Below are positions 8,124 to 16,933 of a DNA stretch of 64,000 nucleotides, piece after piece (the first letter of the stretch is position 1; every line of letters starts with the position of its first letter). The DNA is from Gemmatimonadota bacterium (GTDB lineage: Bacteria > Gemmatimonadota > Gemmatimonadetes > Gemmatimonadales > GWC2-71-9), in the NCBI GenBank assembly GCA_040388535.1, contig JAZKBR010000004.1, positions 248,001 to 312,000 on the forward strand, read 5' to 3'. The translations under genes and the position numbers were made by a program. The notes under the pieces are model-generated. The model worked only from the letters and a program-made list of their open reading frames with translations, was not told the origin of the DNA and ran no database searches.

Positions 8124-9271
8124 GTGCCGCTCGTTTCCTTGAGGAGTGCTTCCTTGAGCTTGGCCCAGAAACCACCCTTCTTGCTCGGGCCGTCCGCTTC
8201 GTGTTTGGCGAGCTCCGCGAAGAGGGTCTTCTGCTCCTCGTTGAGATCATCAGGCGTCCAGATGTGCGCCCGCACATTGAGATCGCCGCTGCCATTCCCG
8301 CCGAGTCGCGGCAGTCCCTTTCCGCGCAGGCGCAACACCGTGCCCGACTGGATCCCCGCCGGTACGGCAAGCTTCTCATCGCCATACGGCGTCGGGATGA
8401 CAACCGACGTACCCAGCGCGGCCTGCGAGAACGAGACCGCAAGCTCGTAGACGAGATCGTCACCATTGCGCTGGAAACGCTCGTCGTCCTTGATCTCGAT
8501 CATCACGACGAGATCGCCGCTCGGGCCGCCACGCGGACCCGCCGCACCCTGGCCACGCAGGGTGAGGTAGTTCTGGGCCGAGATGCCGGCGGGAATGTCG
8601 ACGCTCACCGTGTGTTCGCCCTTCACGCGCCCTTCGCCGCGACAGACCTCGCACGGCGTCTGGATCGTGTGTCCCTCGCCATGGCAGGTGGGGCACGGTC
8701 CGACCTGCACGAACTGCCCGAACATCGAGCGCGTGGCGCGACGTACTTCGCCCGAGCCGCCGCAGGTGCTGCAGGTAATCGGCTTGCTTCCCTTTGCCGC
8801 ACCGCTGCCGTTGCAATTTGCGCACGAGGTGAGCGTCTTGATCTTGATGCTGCGCTTCGCGCCCAGCGCGACTTCCTGGAGCGTGAGCTTCACCGTGACC
8901 CGGATGTCCTGACCTCGGTTTGCTTCCGCCGGGCTGCGTCCGCCGCCGAAGATGCTCTCGAAGCCACCGAAGCCACCGAAGTCGCGCATGAAGATGTTCA
9001 GCGCTTCCGACAGGTCGATATGCTCGAAGCCCGCATTGCCGCCGAAGCCGGCACTCGCGCCGGGGGCCGAGCCGAACCGGTCATAGTGCGCGCGCTTGTC
9101 GGGATCGCTGAGGATCTGATAGGCCTCGGAGATATCCTTGAACTTCGCCTCGGCGTCCGGCGCCGAGTTCCGGTCGGGGTGGTAGACCATCGCCAGTCGA
9201 CGATAGGACTTCTTGATCTCGTCGTCGGTCGCTTCGCGGCTGACTTCGAGCATTACGTAGAGATCGCTCAC
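8120..9271 (-). CDS. dnaJ: Chaperone protein DnaJ (type I)
   Basis: DnaJ stimulates the DnaK ATPase and delivers unfolded substrates. The 383-residue protein has a J domain with HPD at 31-33, a Gly/Phe-rich linker (FGGFGGFESIFGG), four zinc-finger repeats (CANCNGSG, CSTCGGSG, CPTCHGEG, CEVCRGEG) and the C-terminal substrate-binding beta domains. Translation starts at GTG (9271), in a GTGA overlap with hrcA; the next in-frame Met (residue 7) would cut into helix I of the J domain. It follows hrcA directly, whereas grpE and dnaK are absent from the window. Confidence 0.97.
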   Translation of the reverse strand: MSDLYVMLEVSREATDDEIKKSYRRLAMVYHPDRNSAPDAEAKFKDISEAYQILSDPDKRAHYDRFGSAPGASAGFGGNAGFEHIDLSEALNIFMRDFGGFGGFESIFGGGRSPAEANRGQDIRVTVKLTLQEVALGAKRSIKIKTLTSCANCNGSGAAKGSKPITCSTCGGSGEVRRATRSMFGQFVQVGPCPTCHGEGHTIQTPCEVCRGEGRVKGEHTVSVDIPAGISAQNYLTLRGQGAAGPRGGPSGDLVVMIEIKDDERFQRNGDDLVYELAVSFSQAALGTSVVIPTPYGDEKLAVPAGIQSGTVLRLRGKGLPRLGGNGSGDLNVRAHIWTPDDLNEEQKTLFAELAKHEADGPSKKGGFWAKLKEALLKETSGT

Positions 9272-10305
9272 CGAATCAATCCTTCGACCAGTCGCCCCGT
9301 GTGCTCCACGAGGCCGATGATCTTGTCATAGGGCATGCGAGTCGGACCGAGGACGCCAATCACCCCCGTGGCCCCGCCCCGCCGATAGGTTGCCGTCACC
9401 AGAGTAAAACCGGCGAGCCCGGGCTCGCCGTGTTCGCCGCCAATTGTCACCGTCAGTCCGTCCTGCTTCCGTTGCGCGAGCGCCTCGTGCAGCACATCGC
9501 GACGCTCCGTGAGCGAGAGGAGCGACCGCATCCGCTCGTTGGACGCGAACTCGGGCTGCTCCACCAGTACAGAAGCGCTGCCGAGCATCACCGGTTCCCG
9601 CTCCTCCGGCAGATCGAAGAGGGAGTCCCCTTCGGCCAGAATGATATCGAGCAGGTCGGTCACTTCGGAGGTCGTGGCGGCATCACGCAGACGGGAACCG
9701 AGCGTCGCCCGGATCTCGCGCAACGACAACCCACCCAGACGCTCGTTGAGGAGGCGCTGAACTTCGTCCACGTGCTCGCGGTCGAGATGCACGGGAATGC
9801 GCACATAGATGGTGCGGACCGCGCCGCTCCGGAGATTGAACACCAGCAGCAATCGCTCGGCGGACACCGGCACCAGATCGAGTCGCTCGAGAATGATTTC
9901 TTCGAGCGCCGGCGCGACGGCGACCCCGAGCTCCTGGGTCAGGATCCCGAGGACCTGTGCGGCCCGGCGCAACAACTCTTCGGTGGCGCTCGCCGCCGCG
10001 TTCAATTCGGCCGCGAGATGCTCCCGCAGATCGGCCGACGGCGGCGTGTGGCGCACCAGCGAATCGACATAGACCCGGTAGGCCGCGTCGGTGGGGATCC
10101 GTCCAGCAGAGGTGTGGGGATGGAAGAGAAATCCCTTCGCCTCCAGCTCCACCATGGTGGTACGGATGGAGGCGGGCGAAATGCCGAGCGCCGACCGACG
10201 AGCCACCGTCTGGCTCCCGGCCGGCTCCGCAGTCGCAATGTAGGTCTCGATGACCGCCTCGAGGACACGCCGTTCGCGCTCCGAGAGGGACTCAGTGTCG
10301 CTCAT
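9268..10305 (-). CDS. hrcA: Heat-inducible transcription repressor HrcA
   Basis: HrcA represses heat-shock operons by binding CIRCE inverted repeats. The 345-residue protein begins MSDTESLSERERRVLEAVIE; the winged-helix domain contains GSQTVARRSALGISPASIRTTMVELEAKGFL and HTSAGRIPTDAAYRVYVD, which are family hallmarks. The C-terminal GAF-like domain ends MPYDKIIGLVEHTGRLVEGLI. ATG at 10305 was chosen because the family's N-terminus starts here; an in-frame extension to 10431 lies inside hemW. It is 11 bases downstream of hemW and overlaps dnaJ by 4 bases. No CIRCE element (TTAGCACTC-N9-GAGTGCTAA) was found near it. Confidence 0.96.
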   Translation of the reverse strand: MSDTESLSERERRVLEAVIETYIATAEPAGSQTVARRSALGISPASIRTTMVELEAKGFLFHPHTSAGRIPTDAAYRVYVDSLVRHTPPSADLREHLAAELNAAASATEELLRRAAQVLGILTQELGVAVAPALEEIILERLDLVPVSAERLLLVFNLRSGAVRTIYVRIPVHLDREHVDEVQRLLNERLGGLSLREIRATLGSRLRDAATTSEVTDLLDIILAEGDSLFDLPEEREPVMLGSASVLVEQPEFASNERMRSLLSLTERRDVLHEALAQRKQDGLTVTIGGEHGEPGLAGFTLVTATYRRGGATGVIGVLGPTRMPYDKIIGLVEHTGRLVEGLIR

Positions 10306-10316
10306 GGGGGCGAAAC

Positions 10317-11423
10317 TTAGGAATGGACGATGGCCCCCACCAGCGCATCGAGCCGAAGCCACCCCTCCACGGTGAGCCGGATCCGGCCGGCGACCGCCTC
10401 CGCCCACCCGGCCCGAAGCCAGACGGCGCACGCCTCAGCGGGGATTTCTTCCATCGCGAGACCGGCATTTGTGCGCAGCCCGAGGTAGAGCGCTTCGAGA
10501 CGCCGAGCCCCCGGATCGAGGCTCTCGGAACCAGCCTGAAGGGGTTCACCCGCGACTGAGCGCTCCGCATAATCAGTCCATTCACGAGCGTTCCACGAGC
10601 GAACTCCCGCAACTAGCGAGTGCGCCGACGGGCCCAGACCAAGGTATTCCGCGCCGGACCAATAGGCGGAATTGTGGCGGGACCGATATCCCGGGAGCGC
10701 CGCGTTGGACACTTCGTAGTGTTCGAAGCCGTGTCGCGCGAGTTCGTGGTTGGCGCGCAGATACTCTGCGGCGTAACGCTCCTCGTCCACCGGCACCGAT
10801 TCGCCGCGGTCGGTCCAGTGCTGCAGTGGCGTATGCGGCTCGATGGTCAGGCCGTAGAGCGAGATGTGGGTCGGGCCGAGGGCAAAGGTGAGTTCGAGAT
10901 CGCGGGCCCAGTCACGGTCGAGTGCGACGGGGAGCCCGAAGATCAGGTCCATCGAGACGTTGTTGATACCCGCGTCGCGCAACGCCGCAACGGCAGCGGG
11001 AACCTGCTCGGCGCGATGGGTACGATGCATCCAGGCGAGCACCGCAGGATCGTGGCTCTGCACGCCGAGTGATACGCGATTGACGCCAGCGGCGACCCAC
11101 GCCGACGCCTTCTCGGCAGTGACGTCCTCAGGATTCGTTTCGACAGTGACTTCGGCCTCGGGGGCGAGGGGCCGCGTGTTCGCGATCTCGCTGATGATCT
11201 GCGACAGCGATGCGGGCGCGAGTCGCGAGGGCGTACCGCCCCCGAAATACAGGGTCGTGATCGCGTCCGCGGCGCCGAGCGGCGACGTGCCCACGCGTTG
11301 CTGCCACTCCGACAAAATCGCCCGGACGTAGGTATCGTCTGGCGTTGTCGGGCGCACGGCGATCGCGAAATCGCAGTACGAACAACGACGCGCGCAGAAC
11401 GGGACGTGAACGTAGACGTGCAT
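10317..11423 (-). CDS. hemW: Radical SAM protein HemW (heme chaperone, HemN-like)
   Basis: HemW is a radical-SAM, heme-binding protein that is often mis-named coproporphyrinogen III oxidase. The 368-residue protein starts MHVYVHVPFCARRCSYCDF with the 4Fe-4S cysteines at 10, 14 and 17, followed by YFGGGTPSRL, VETNPED, RVSLGVQS and DLIFGLP. The C-terminal HemN domain includes HNSAYWSGAEYLGLGPSAHS. The HemN-specific N-terminal arm is missing and the length is that of HemW. Genes hemW-hrcA-dnaJ are adjacent in many bacteria, which supports this call over HemN. Confidence 0.93.
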   Translation of the reverse strand: MHVYVHVPFCARRCSYCDFAIAVRPTTPDDTYVRAILSEWQQRVGTSPLGAADAITTLYFGGGTPSRLAPASLSQIISEIANTRPLAPEAEVTVETNPEDVTAEKASAWVAAGVNRVSLGVQSHDPAVLAWMHRTHRAEQVPAAVAALRDAGINNVSMDLIFGLPVALDRDWARDLELTFALGPTHISLYGLTIEPHTPLQHWTDRGESVPVDEERYAAEYLRANHELARHGFEHYEVSNAALPGYRSRHNSAYWSGAEYLGLGPSAHSLVAGVRSWNAREWTDYAERSVAGEPLQAGSESLDPGARRLEALYLGLRTNAGLAMEEIPAEACAVWLRAGWAEAVAGRIRLTVEGWLRLDALVGAIVHS

Positions 11424-11463
11424 CAGCGTAACTCTAGTGGGATCGTCGCAACGGAGGCAGTCG

Positions 11464-12618
11464 TCAGGCGTTCCTGGTTCGGTAGAGTGCGCCGGGCAGC
11501 TGTTGCGCGAGGCCGCCCAATTCCAACCCGAGCAGGGATGCCAGGAGTTCGCCGACGGGCAAACCGATGAGTTCGGCGAGGTCGTCTACCGATTGTCCTT
11601 CCCCAGTCAGTGCACCGAAGACACGCGCTTCCGTGGGTGAGAGTGTGCAGGGTGCCACGACCGGCCGCGGCGCCGGGCGACCCGAAGCCGGCACGATGCC
11701 GTAGGGGATGAGGATGTCGGACGGCGTGAGGATTGGCACCGCCCCGTCGCGCAGGAGCCGGTTGGTGCCCGATGACGTCCCCGAGCTGATCGGCCCAGGC
11801 ACCACCAGCACATCGCGGCCCTGCTCGAGCGCGGTTCCTACCGTGATCAGGGTCCCGGAACTTTCGGCAGCCTCTACCACGACGAGTGCCCGCGCCAGCC
11901 CGCTGATGAGTCGATTGCGAGCAGGAAAAGAGCCCTTGTGCCCCGGCATGCCCGGCGGCAATTCGCTCAGCAGCAAGCCGTCGCGCGCAACCAGCTCGAA
12001 GAGTTCCCCGTTCTCCACCGGGTAAACCAGATCGATGCCGGTGCCGAGGACACCGATTGACGTGCCACCGGCGTTGTGCGCCGCGCGCTGGGCCATGGCG
12101 TCGAGCCCGCGCGCCATGCCACTCACCACCACCAGTCCGGCTTCTGCCGCGACGATGCCGAGCCGTTCGGCGACATCGCCGCCGTAACGCGTGTGATCAC
12201 GACTCCCGACAATGGCGACCGCCTCGGCATTCGCGAGCGCAACGTTGCCGATGCCGAAGAGCAGCGGAGGTGGATCCGGGATCGAGCGAAGCAGCGCGGG
12301 AAAGTCGGCATCCGCCGGCGTGAGGATGTGATGCCCGCGTGCGGCGCTCTGCTCCAGCAGATCGCGCGCCGCCTGAAGTGGTGGCCGGCGCAGCGCCGCA
12401 GCAAGCGGTGCGGGGAGCGCCCGCATGCCGGTCAGTGCGTTATCGAGATTTGCAAAGGTGGCCCGGGCTGAACCGGCGCGCGACAGCATCTGGGCGATGC
12501 GCCGCGGGCCGAGCCCCTCGATGAGCGCGAGCGCCAGATAGGCGAGGCGCTCCTCGGGATCACTGGATGGCGTCGAACTCGTCGTCGTCGGCAGCGAACT
12601 CGTCGTCGACGACGTCAC
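11464..12618 (-). CDS. dprA: DNA-processing protein DprA
   Basis: DprA loads RecA on incoming single-stranded DNA during natural transformation. The core has an N-terminal helical/SAM-like segment (RLAYLALALIEGLGPRR), the Rossmann-like fold with AIVGSRDHTRYG, VVSGMARGLDAMAQRAAH, GVLGTGID and FPARNRLISGLA, and a C-terminal winged-helix-like domain (VDDLAELIGLPVGELLASLLGLELGG). The start is uncertain: the reading frame stays open far into obg, and the most downstream possible start is the GTG at 12618, which already overlaps obg by 59 bases. An ATG at 12648 is an alternative. The first roughly 20 residues from 12618 are Ser/Thr-rich low complexity encoded by the DNA for the acidic tail of Obg. 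Confidence 0.9.
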   Translation of the reverse strand: MTSSTTSSLPTTTSSTPSSDPEERLAYLALALIEGLGPRRIAQMLSRAGSARATFANLDNALTGMRALPAPLAAALRRPPLQAARDLLEQSAARGHHILTPADADFPALLRSIPDPPPLLFGIGNVALANAEAVAIVGSRDHTRYGGDVAERLGIVAAEAGLVVVSGMARGLDAMAQRAAHNAGGTSIGVLGTGIDLVYPVENGELFELVARDGLLLSELPPGMPGHKGSFPARNRLISGLARALVVVEAAESSGTLITVGTALEQGRDVLVVPGPISSGTSSGTNRLLRDGAVPILTPSDILIPYGIVPASGRPAPRPVVAPCTLSPTEARVFGALTGEGQSVDDLAELIGLPVGELLASLLGLELGGLAQQLPGALYRTRNA

Positions 12619-13675
12619 TGTCGTCGGTGAGGGGTTCGGCCTCGTCATCGAAGAGTCCGGTGGTGTCGTCTTCGTCGACGATTTCACCTTCGCGTACTTC
12701 CTGGACCAGCGACCACAGCATCTCCTTCAGATCATCGAGGCCCTGGCCGGCGGCCGACGAGATGCTCACGATGCGCAGGGCATCCGGCGCAGTGACCTCC
12801 GGCAACGGCTCGTCGTCGGGGAGGAGGTCGCGCTTGGTGAGCACGAGAATGTGGGGCTTCTCGCCCAGAACTTCGCTGTAGAGCCGGACCTCGTTGCGCA
12901 GGCCGTCATAGGTGGCCTGGGCATCGGCTGAATCGAGCGGCACGAGGTAGGCGAGAAAGCGCGTTCGCTCGACGTGCTGCAGGAACTTGAGGCCCAGTCC
13001 CTTCCCCGCGTGTGCTCCCTCGATGATGCCCGGAATGTCGGCCACCACGAAGGAACGCGATCCGGAGAGCCCCACCACGCCGAGATTCGGCTCCAGCGTT
13101 GTGAAGGGATAGTCCGCGATCTTCGGGCGCGCGGCACTGATTACCGACAGGAGGGTGCTCTTTCCCGCGTTCGGTTCGCCGACGAGGCCGACATCGGCGA
13201 TCATCTTGAGGATGAAGGCCAGCCGGCGATGACCACCCTCCTCGCCCTCTTCCCATTCGCGCGGCGCCTGGTGCGTGGCCGATACGAAGCGCAGGTTGCC
13301 ACGGCCGCCACGGCCTCCCTTGGCCACCATGATCTCGTCGCCGTTCCGCAGCACCTCGCCGAGCACCTCGCCGGTCTCGTCATCCTCGATCACGGTACCC
13401 GGCGGCACCGGCATGACAATGTTGTCGGCCGATGCGCCAGTCCAGTTCTTTCCCTTGCCGTGCACGCCACGGTCGGCCTTCCACGCCGTCCGATAGCGAT
13501 AGTCGAGGAGGGTCGAGAGGTTGGATTCGGCACGGACGATCACGGCACCGCCGTGACCACCATCGCCGCCGTCCGGACCGCCTTTGGGCTTGTACTTGAA
13601 GCGTGCAAAGGAACAGGCACCGTCGCCACCGCGGCCGCCCCAGACCTCCACGACGACCCGATCAACGAAACTCAT
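12560..13675 (-). CDS. obg: GTPase Obg/CgtA
   Basis: Obg is an essential ribosome-associated GTPase acting in large-subunit assembly and stress control. The 371-residue protein starts MSFVDRVVVEVWGGRGG and has the glycine-rich Obg domain (GGPDGGDGGHGG, KGGRGGRGN), then the G domain with G1 GEPNAGKS at 167-174, DIPG (G3) and TKRD (G4). The C-terminal 50 or so residues are a very acidic, Asp/Glu-rich low-complexity tail in place of a classical OCT domain; its GTC-rich complement gives the repetitive DNA at 12565-12690. ATG 13675 overlaps the stop of the upstream gene by 4 bases, which fixes the start over an in-frame extension to 13732. rpmA and rplU, common neighbours, are not present. Confidence 0.96.
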   Translation of the reverse strand: MSFVDRVVVEVWGGRGGDGACSFARFKYKPKGGPDGGDGGHGGAVIVRAESNLSTLLDYRYRTAWKADRGVHGKGKNWTGASADNIVMPVPPGTVIEDDETGEVLGEVLRNGDEIMVAKGGRGGRGNLRFVSATHQAPREWEEGEEGGHRRLAFILKMIADVGLVGEPNAGKSTLLSVISAARPKIADYPFTTLEPNLGVVGLSGSRSFVVADIPGIIEGAHAGKGLGLKFLQHVERTRFLAYLVPLDSADAQATYDGLRNEVRLYSEVLGEKPHILVLTKRDLLPDDEPLPEVTAPDALRIVSISSAAGQGLDDLKEMLWSLVQEVREGEIVDEDDTTGLFDDEAEPLTDDSDVVDDEFAADDDEFDAIQ

Positions 13676-14316
13676 GCGAGTGGACTCCATCCATCGACGA
13701 CCGATTCCCAGAGCTCCTTGACCGACTTCCAATGATCATAGGAGAGGAACGGGTTCACGAGGCCCAGCACGGCCTCTACATCAGCGATACTTGCGCCGGC
13801 ATTCAACGCACCACGCAGGTGCGAATGGAGCTGACGCGGGGTGTCGAGCACAGCCGTCTGCACAATCACGCAGAACTCGCGGCGCGCGAGATCGAGCCCC
13901 GGCCGCGACAGTGTCCGGCCATAGCCCTCGACCATCATCCAGACGTCGAGTGCCGGATGCAGCTTGTTCACATTCTGACGAAGCTTGGCGTAGTTGTCGC
14001 CGTACACCGTTCGCAGTGTTTCTTCGCCGCGTCGGCTCCACTCCGCATACTCGGCGTAGTCGAGCCCGGCATCGCCATTCACGGCGGGTACACCAACGGC
14101 TTTCCGCCAGAGCGATGCGGCGATCAGTGTTCGCGGCCAGCCGCACATGAGGACGGACTGCAGCAGCAGTTCATCGACCCATTCGGGCGGGATACTTACC
14201 TCGAGCGCGTCGGTCACCTTGTCGCGCACCACCGGCTCTTCGCCCTGGGCGATGGCGGCGGCGAGTTCAACCAGGGCGCGCGTGGCGTCGTCGACCAGAG
14301 CACGTGGTTCCGTCAT
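13672..14316 (-). CDS. Carboxymuconolactone decarboxylase (AhpD-like) family protein
   Basis: The 214-residue protein carries one recognisable CMD-fold segment in its C-terminal half: GYGRTLSRPGLDLARREFCVIVQTAVLDTPRQLHSHLRGALNAGASIADVEAVLGL (key elements are the Arg-Arg-Glu, the Gln-Leu-x-x-His and the Gly-Ala-Leu-Asn-x-Gly). The N-terminal half has a second helical segment with CGWPRTLIAASLW. The CxxC redox pair that defines AhpD peroxidase partners is absent; only single cysteines are seen. Enzymatic activity therefore cannot be predicted. It overlaps obg by 4 bases and is the first gene of that run, 49 bases downstream of the asparaginase gene. Confidence 0.75.
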   Translation of the reverse strand: MTEPRALVDDATRALVELAAAIAQGEEPVVRDKVTDALEVSIPPEWVDELLLQSVLMCGWPRTLIAASLWRKAVGVPAVNGDAGLDYAEYAEWSRRGEETLRTVYGDNYAKLRQNVNKLHPALDVWMMVEGYGRTLSRPGLDLARREFCVIVQTAVLDTPRQLHSHLRGALNAGASIADVEAVLGLVNPFLSYDHWKSVKELWESVVDGWSPLA

Positions 14317-14365
14317 GAGGCCTCCTCACCAAGGACGAGAGGGTGAGTCATCGATGCACCGGTGG

Positions 14366-15367
14366 TCAAGTGAACCTCAGGCCGCCGAGCGTGCCGTAGA
14401 GCCCGGTCGGTTCGCGCCGCGTGTTCCGTATGATTGGCTCTCGCCAGGGCTGGAGCGCCGCACCGGGCCACTCGATCCCAGCACCGAAGCGGGCGGTGAT
14501 CGTGTCGAGCACGGCGACCAGCGCGATCCCCGCACACCTCATGTCACCGTCTTCTACCTTGAGGGAGATACCGAGCCCGAGCTCGGGGAGTGAGGCCGAG
14601 TAGACCCCTTCGGCCCCAATCTTGGCGACCACCCGCCCTGGCCACGCCTGCATCAGGATGGTATCAAGCCGATCCGTGCCCGCGACCAGATGGGGCTCGC
14701 TCATCATCGCGTCGCGAATGGTGCGCATCGCCGGCTGATCGGACGCGCCGAGTCGTGCGTATGCCACGGCCATCCCGTGCAACGACAACGCCACCGCCGC
14801 GGCGGTGCAGCCGTCAACTCCCCACTGCAAGGCGTCCGGCGCGAGTCCAGACCATTCGGCAATTGTCGCCGCGACACGCTGTTGCACCGGGTGGCCGGAT
14901 TCTTCATATCCCGCCGTGGGCCAGCCATGCAGCCGCGCCAGCGCAAGCAGACCGGCATGCTTGCCGGAGCAGTTGCTCCAGAGCGGGGTCGGCACGACAT
15001 CGTCGTGGATCATCATGTCGGCGAGCGCCGGCCAGAGCGATGGATGACCGCCGCACGAGAGGTCGCTCTCGCTGAGCCCGAGCGCGGCAAGCCAGCGTGC
15101 GCCGACTTCGCGGTGGATCGGCTCGGCGTTGTGCGACCCGCAGGCAAGGGCGAGCATCGCGCGGTCGAGGCCGAACGACTCGACGCCACCATCTTCCACG
15201 AGCGGCAGGAGCTGGAACGGCTTCGCCGCCGAACGCCAGAAGGTCACCTGCGAGGGGTCTCCAGCCCACGCGACCATTTCGCCATCCGGACGGGTCACGG
15301 CGACCGAGACGCGATGGATCGATTCCACCAGGGGGCCGCGAACGGCGACGACAGCAAAGTCAGACAT
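14366..15367 (-). CDS. Asparaginase II family (Rhizobium-type) protein
   Basis: The 333-residue protein matches the thermolabile rhizobial-type L-asparaginase II family, unrelated to the bacterial type I/II enzymes of E. coli. Visible family features are RGPLVESIHRVSVAV near the N-terminus, WRSAAKPFQLLPLVE, ACGSHNAEPIH, the SxCSGKHAG segment (SNCSGKHAG, with the catalytic Ser and Lys), GVDGCTAAAVALSLHGMA, and GAEGVYSASLPELGLGISLKVEDGD. It probably hydrolyses L-asparagine in the cytoplasm (no signal peptide). ATG 15367 starts MSDFAVVAVRG; upstream in-frame extension to 15421 would run into the divergent Wzi-like gene promoter. The divergent gene starts only 48 bases away. Confidence 0.85.
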   Translation of the reverse strand: MSDFAVVAVRGPLVESIHRVSVAVTRPDGEMVAWAGDPSQVTFWRSAAKPFQLLPLVEDGGVESFGLDRAMLALACGSHNAEPIHREVGARWLAALGLSESDLSCGGHPSLWPALADMMIHDDVVPTPLWSNCSGKHAGLLALARLHGWPTAGYEESGHPVQQRVAATIAEWSGLAPDALQWGVDGCTAAAVALSLHGMAVAYARLGASDQPAMRTIRDAMMSEPHLVAGTDRLDTILMQAWPGRVVAKIGAEGVYSASLPELGLGISLKVEDGDMRCAGIALVAVLDTITARFGAGIEWPGAALQPWREPIIRNTRREPTGLYGTLGGLRFT

Positions 15368-15415
15368 AGGCCGGCGAAGATACCCGGCCGCCTCCCTTGG
15401 TGGGTAGCTTCTGGA

Positions 15416-16933
15416 ATGCACCTACGCAGACTCGCAGGCCCTGCGCTCGTCCTCGTATTCCTCGCCCTCCCGTCGGGCGCTCGCGCTCAGGGTTCGCCCT
15501 ACCTGACACTCGATGACCCCGATCTGCCGCTCCTCGAGCACCTGATCAGCCGGGGCGATGTCACCGACCCGTCGCCATTCGTGCGGCCCTTCACACGTCG
15601 CGACGCGACTCGCGTCCTTCGGCAGGCCCAGCCATCGGCCGATTCCCAGCTCGTAGCCAGGCTCCTGAAGCGCTGGGACGCACCGGTGGGCGAAACGACC
15701 TGGCGGGCAGCCGCACGCGTCGGGGCGCAAGGTTATGGCGCCGCCCGGCGCGACGCCCTGCAGCCGGCGGGGGATGCCCACGCAGGAGAGTTCTATGGTG
15801 AGGCCGCAGTTTCGGGGAGCTTCGGGGCGCTCGTCGTCGGCTCCCGGGTCGTGGCGGAAAATCGCCTCAAGTACGACCCCGACTGGACCGGTGACGCCGA
15901 ACAGCGGAGCAAGCACGTTGCCTTTCGTGCCGCCGAGGCCTATGTCGCAGCGCAATGGCGACTGGTGCACCTTCACCTCGGGCAGGTCGATCGAAATTGG
16001 GGACCGGCCGGCGTTCCAGGCCTCGGTGTCTCCAATGTGAGCTACCCACGCCCGGACCTCGCGCTCGATCTCGTCACATCCCGGCTCACGGCCCAATTCC
16101 TCTTTACTCCGCTGCCGAGCGAACGCCTCGCGAACGGCGATCTGGTCGAGCGCTACGCGGCGGCGCACCGGATCGGGTGGCGGCCAAGCGATCGGTTCGA
16201 GGTGGGCGCCTGGGAGACCATGATTCTGGCCGATGAGGCGGAGAGCGGCACCGACGCGATCGGGTCACTCTTTTCGGTCATGACATTCGCGGCGCAGTTC
16301 GGTCGCAAGGCCAACACCAACAGCATTCTCGGACTGGATGCTCATTGGCGGGCAACCCACCGGCTCCAGCTTGAGGCTCAATTCGCCGGCGATGACATCC
16401 GCCTCGGGAGTACCAACACCGCGGCTGGAGAAGCTCCGCGTCCCAACCGGTATGCCCTCACGATGGGCGCGCGAGGAGCATTGCCGCGAGGGCTTTCCTG
16501 GCGGGCGCACTACGTCAGGGTGTCCGCATTGGCCTACCGAACGTCCAACCCGTTGCAGAACTTTGCGGCCGATGGGGTGGGGACCGTGAGGGTGATCCCG
16601 GACAACGACGAGCTGACAGGTGTGATCAGCATCCCCGTCGCGCGCTCGTTGCTGATGTCGCCGTACCTGAGCTGGCAGCGCCAGGGCGAGGGGCGACTCG
16701 ATGTGACGCCGCCGTTCAACGAAACCACGCCGACCTTTCTGATTGGTACGGTGCGCCGCACTATCCGGGCGGCGGTAGGACTGGCGGGTGGAGTCGGGCC
16801 GGCGCGGATCCTGGCCGACGTCGGGGTCAACAGGGTGCGAAACGCCGACCAGGTCCTCGGCCGTTCGACCTCATCTCTCGAAGGGCGCTTCATCGTCACG
16901 GTCGGCGGTGCTGCCCAAGGACAGCTGCAATGA
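15416..16933 (+). CDS. Wzi-like outer-membrane capsule-assembly protein
   Basis: A 505-residue secreted protein with a clear signal peptide (MHLRRLAGPALVLVFLALPSGARAQ, cut after ARA). The mature part alternates short amphipathic strands ending in turns, typical of an outer-membrane beta barrel. The segment HLGQVDRNWGPAGVPGLGVSN matches the R-x-W-GP motif seen in Wzi-family capsule attachment proteins. Wzi is an 18-strand barrel that anchors capsule to the cell surface; here a role in capsule attachment or export is inferred. The start at 15416 was chosen because the signal peptide begins there. The last codons overlap the heptose kinase by 4 bases (ATGA), tying it to surface-glycan synthesis. 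The family call is moderate because these barrels diverge quickly. Confidence 0.65.
   Translation: MHLRRLAGPALVLVFLALPSGARAQGSPYLTLDDPDLPLLEHLISRGDVTDPSPFVRPFTRRDATRVLRQAQPSADSQLVARLLKRWDAPVGETTWRAAARVGAQGYGAARRDALQPAGDAHAGEFYGEAAVSGSFGALVVGSRVVAENRLKYDPDWTGDAEQRSKHVAFRAAEAYVAAQWRLVHLHLGQVDRNWGPAGVPGLGVSNVSYPRPDLALDLVTSRLTAQFLFTPLPSERLANGDLVERYAAAHRIGWRPSDRFEVGAWETMILADEAESGTDAIGSLFSVMTFAAQFGRKANTNSILGLDAHWRATHRLQLEAQFAGDDIRLGSTNTAAGEAPRPNRYALTMGARGALPRGLSWRAHYVRVSALAYRTSNPLQNFAADGVGTVRVIPDNDELTGVISIPVARSLLMSPYLSWQRQGEGRLDVTPPFNETTPTFLIGTVRRTIRAAVGLAGGVGPARILADVGVNRVRNADQVLGRSTSSLEGRFIVTVGGAAQGQLQ

Noticed and set aside
10317-11423. Coproporphyrinogen III dehydrogenase HemN
   Set aside because: The N-terminal HemN arm is missing, length is 368 residues, and the gene is beside hrcA; HemW is the better call.
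12565-12690. Apparent GTC-rich tandem repeat
   Set aside because: It is the complement of codons for an Asp/Glu-rich protein tail; no fixed repeat unit was found, so not annotated as a repeat element.
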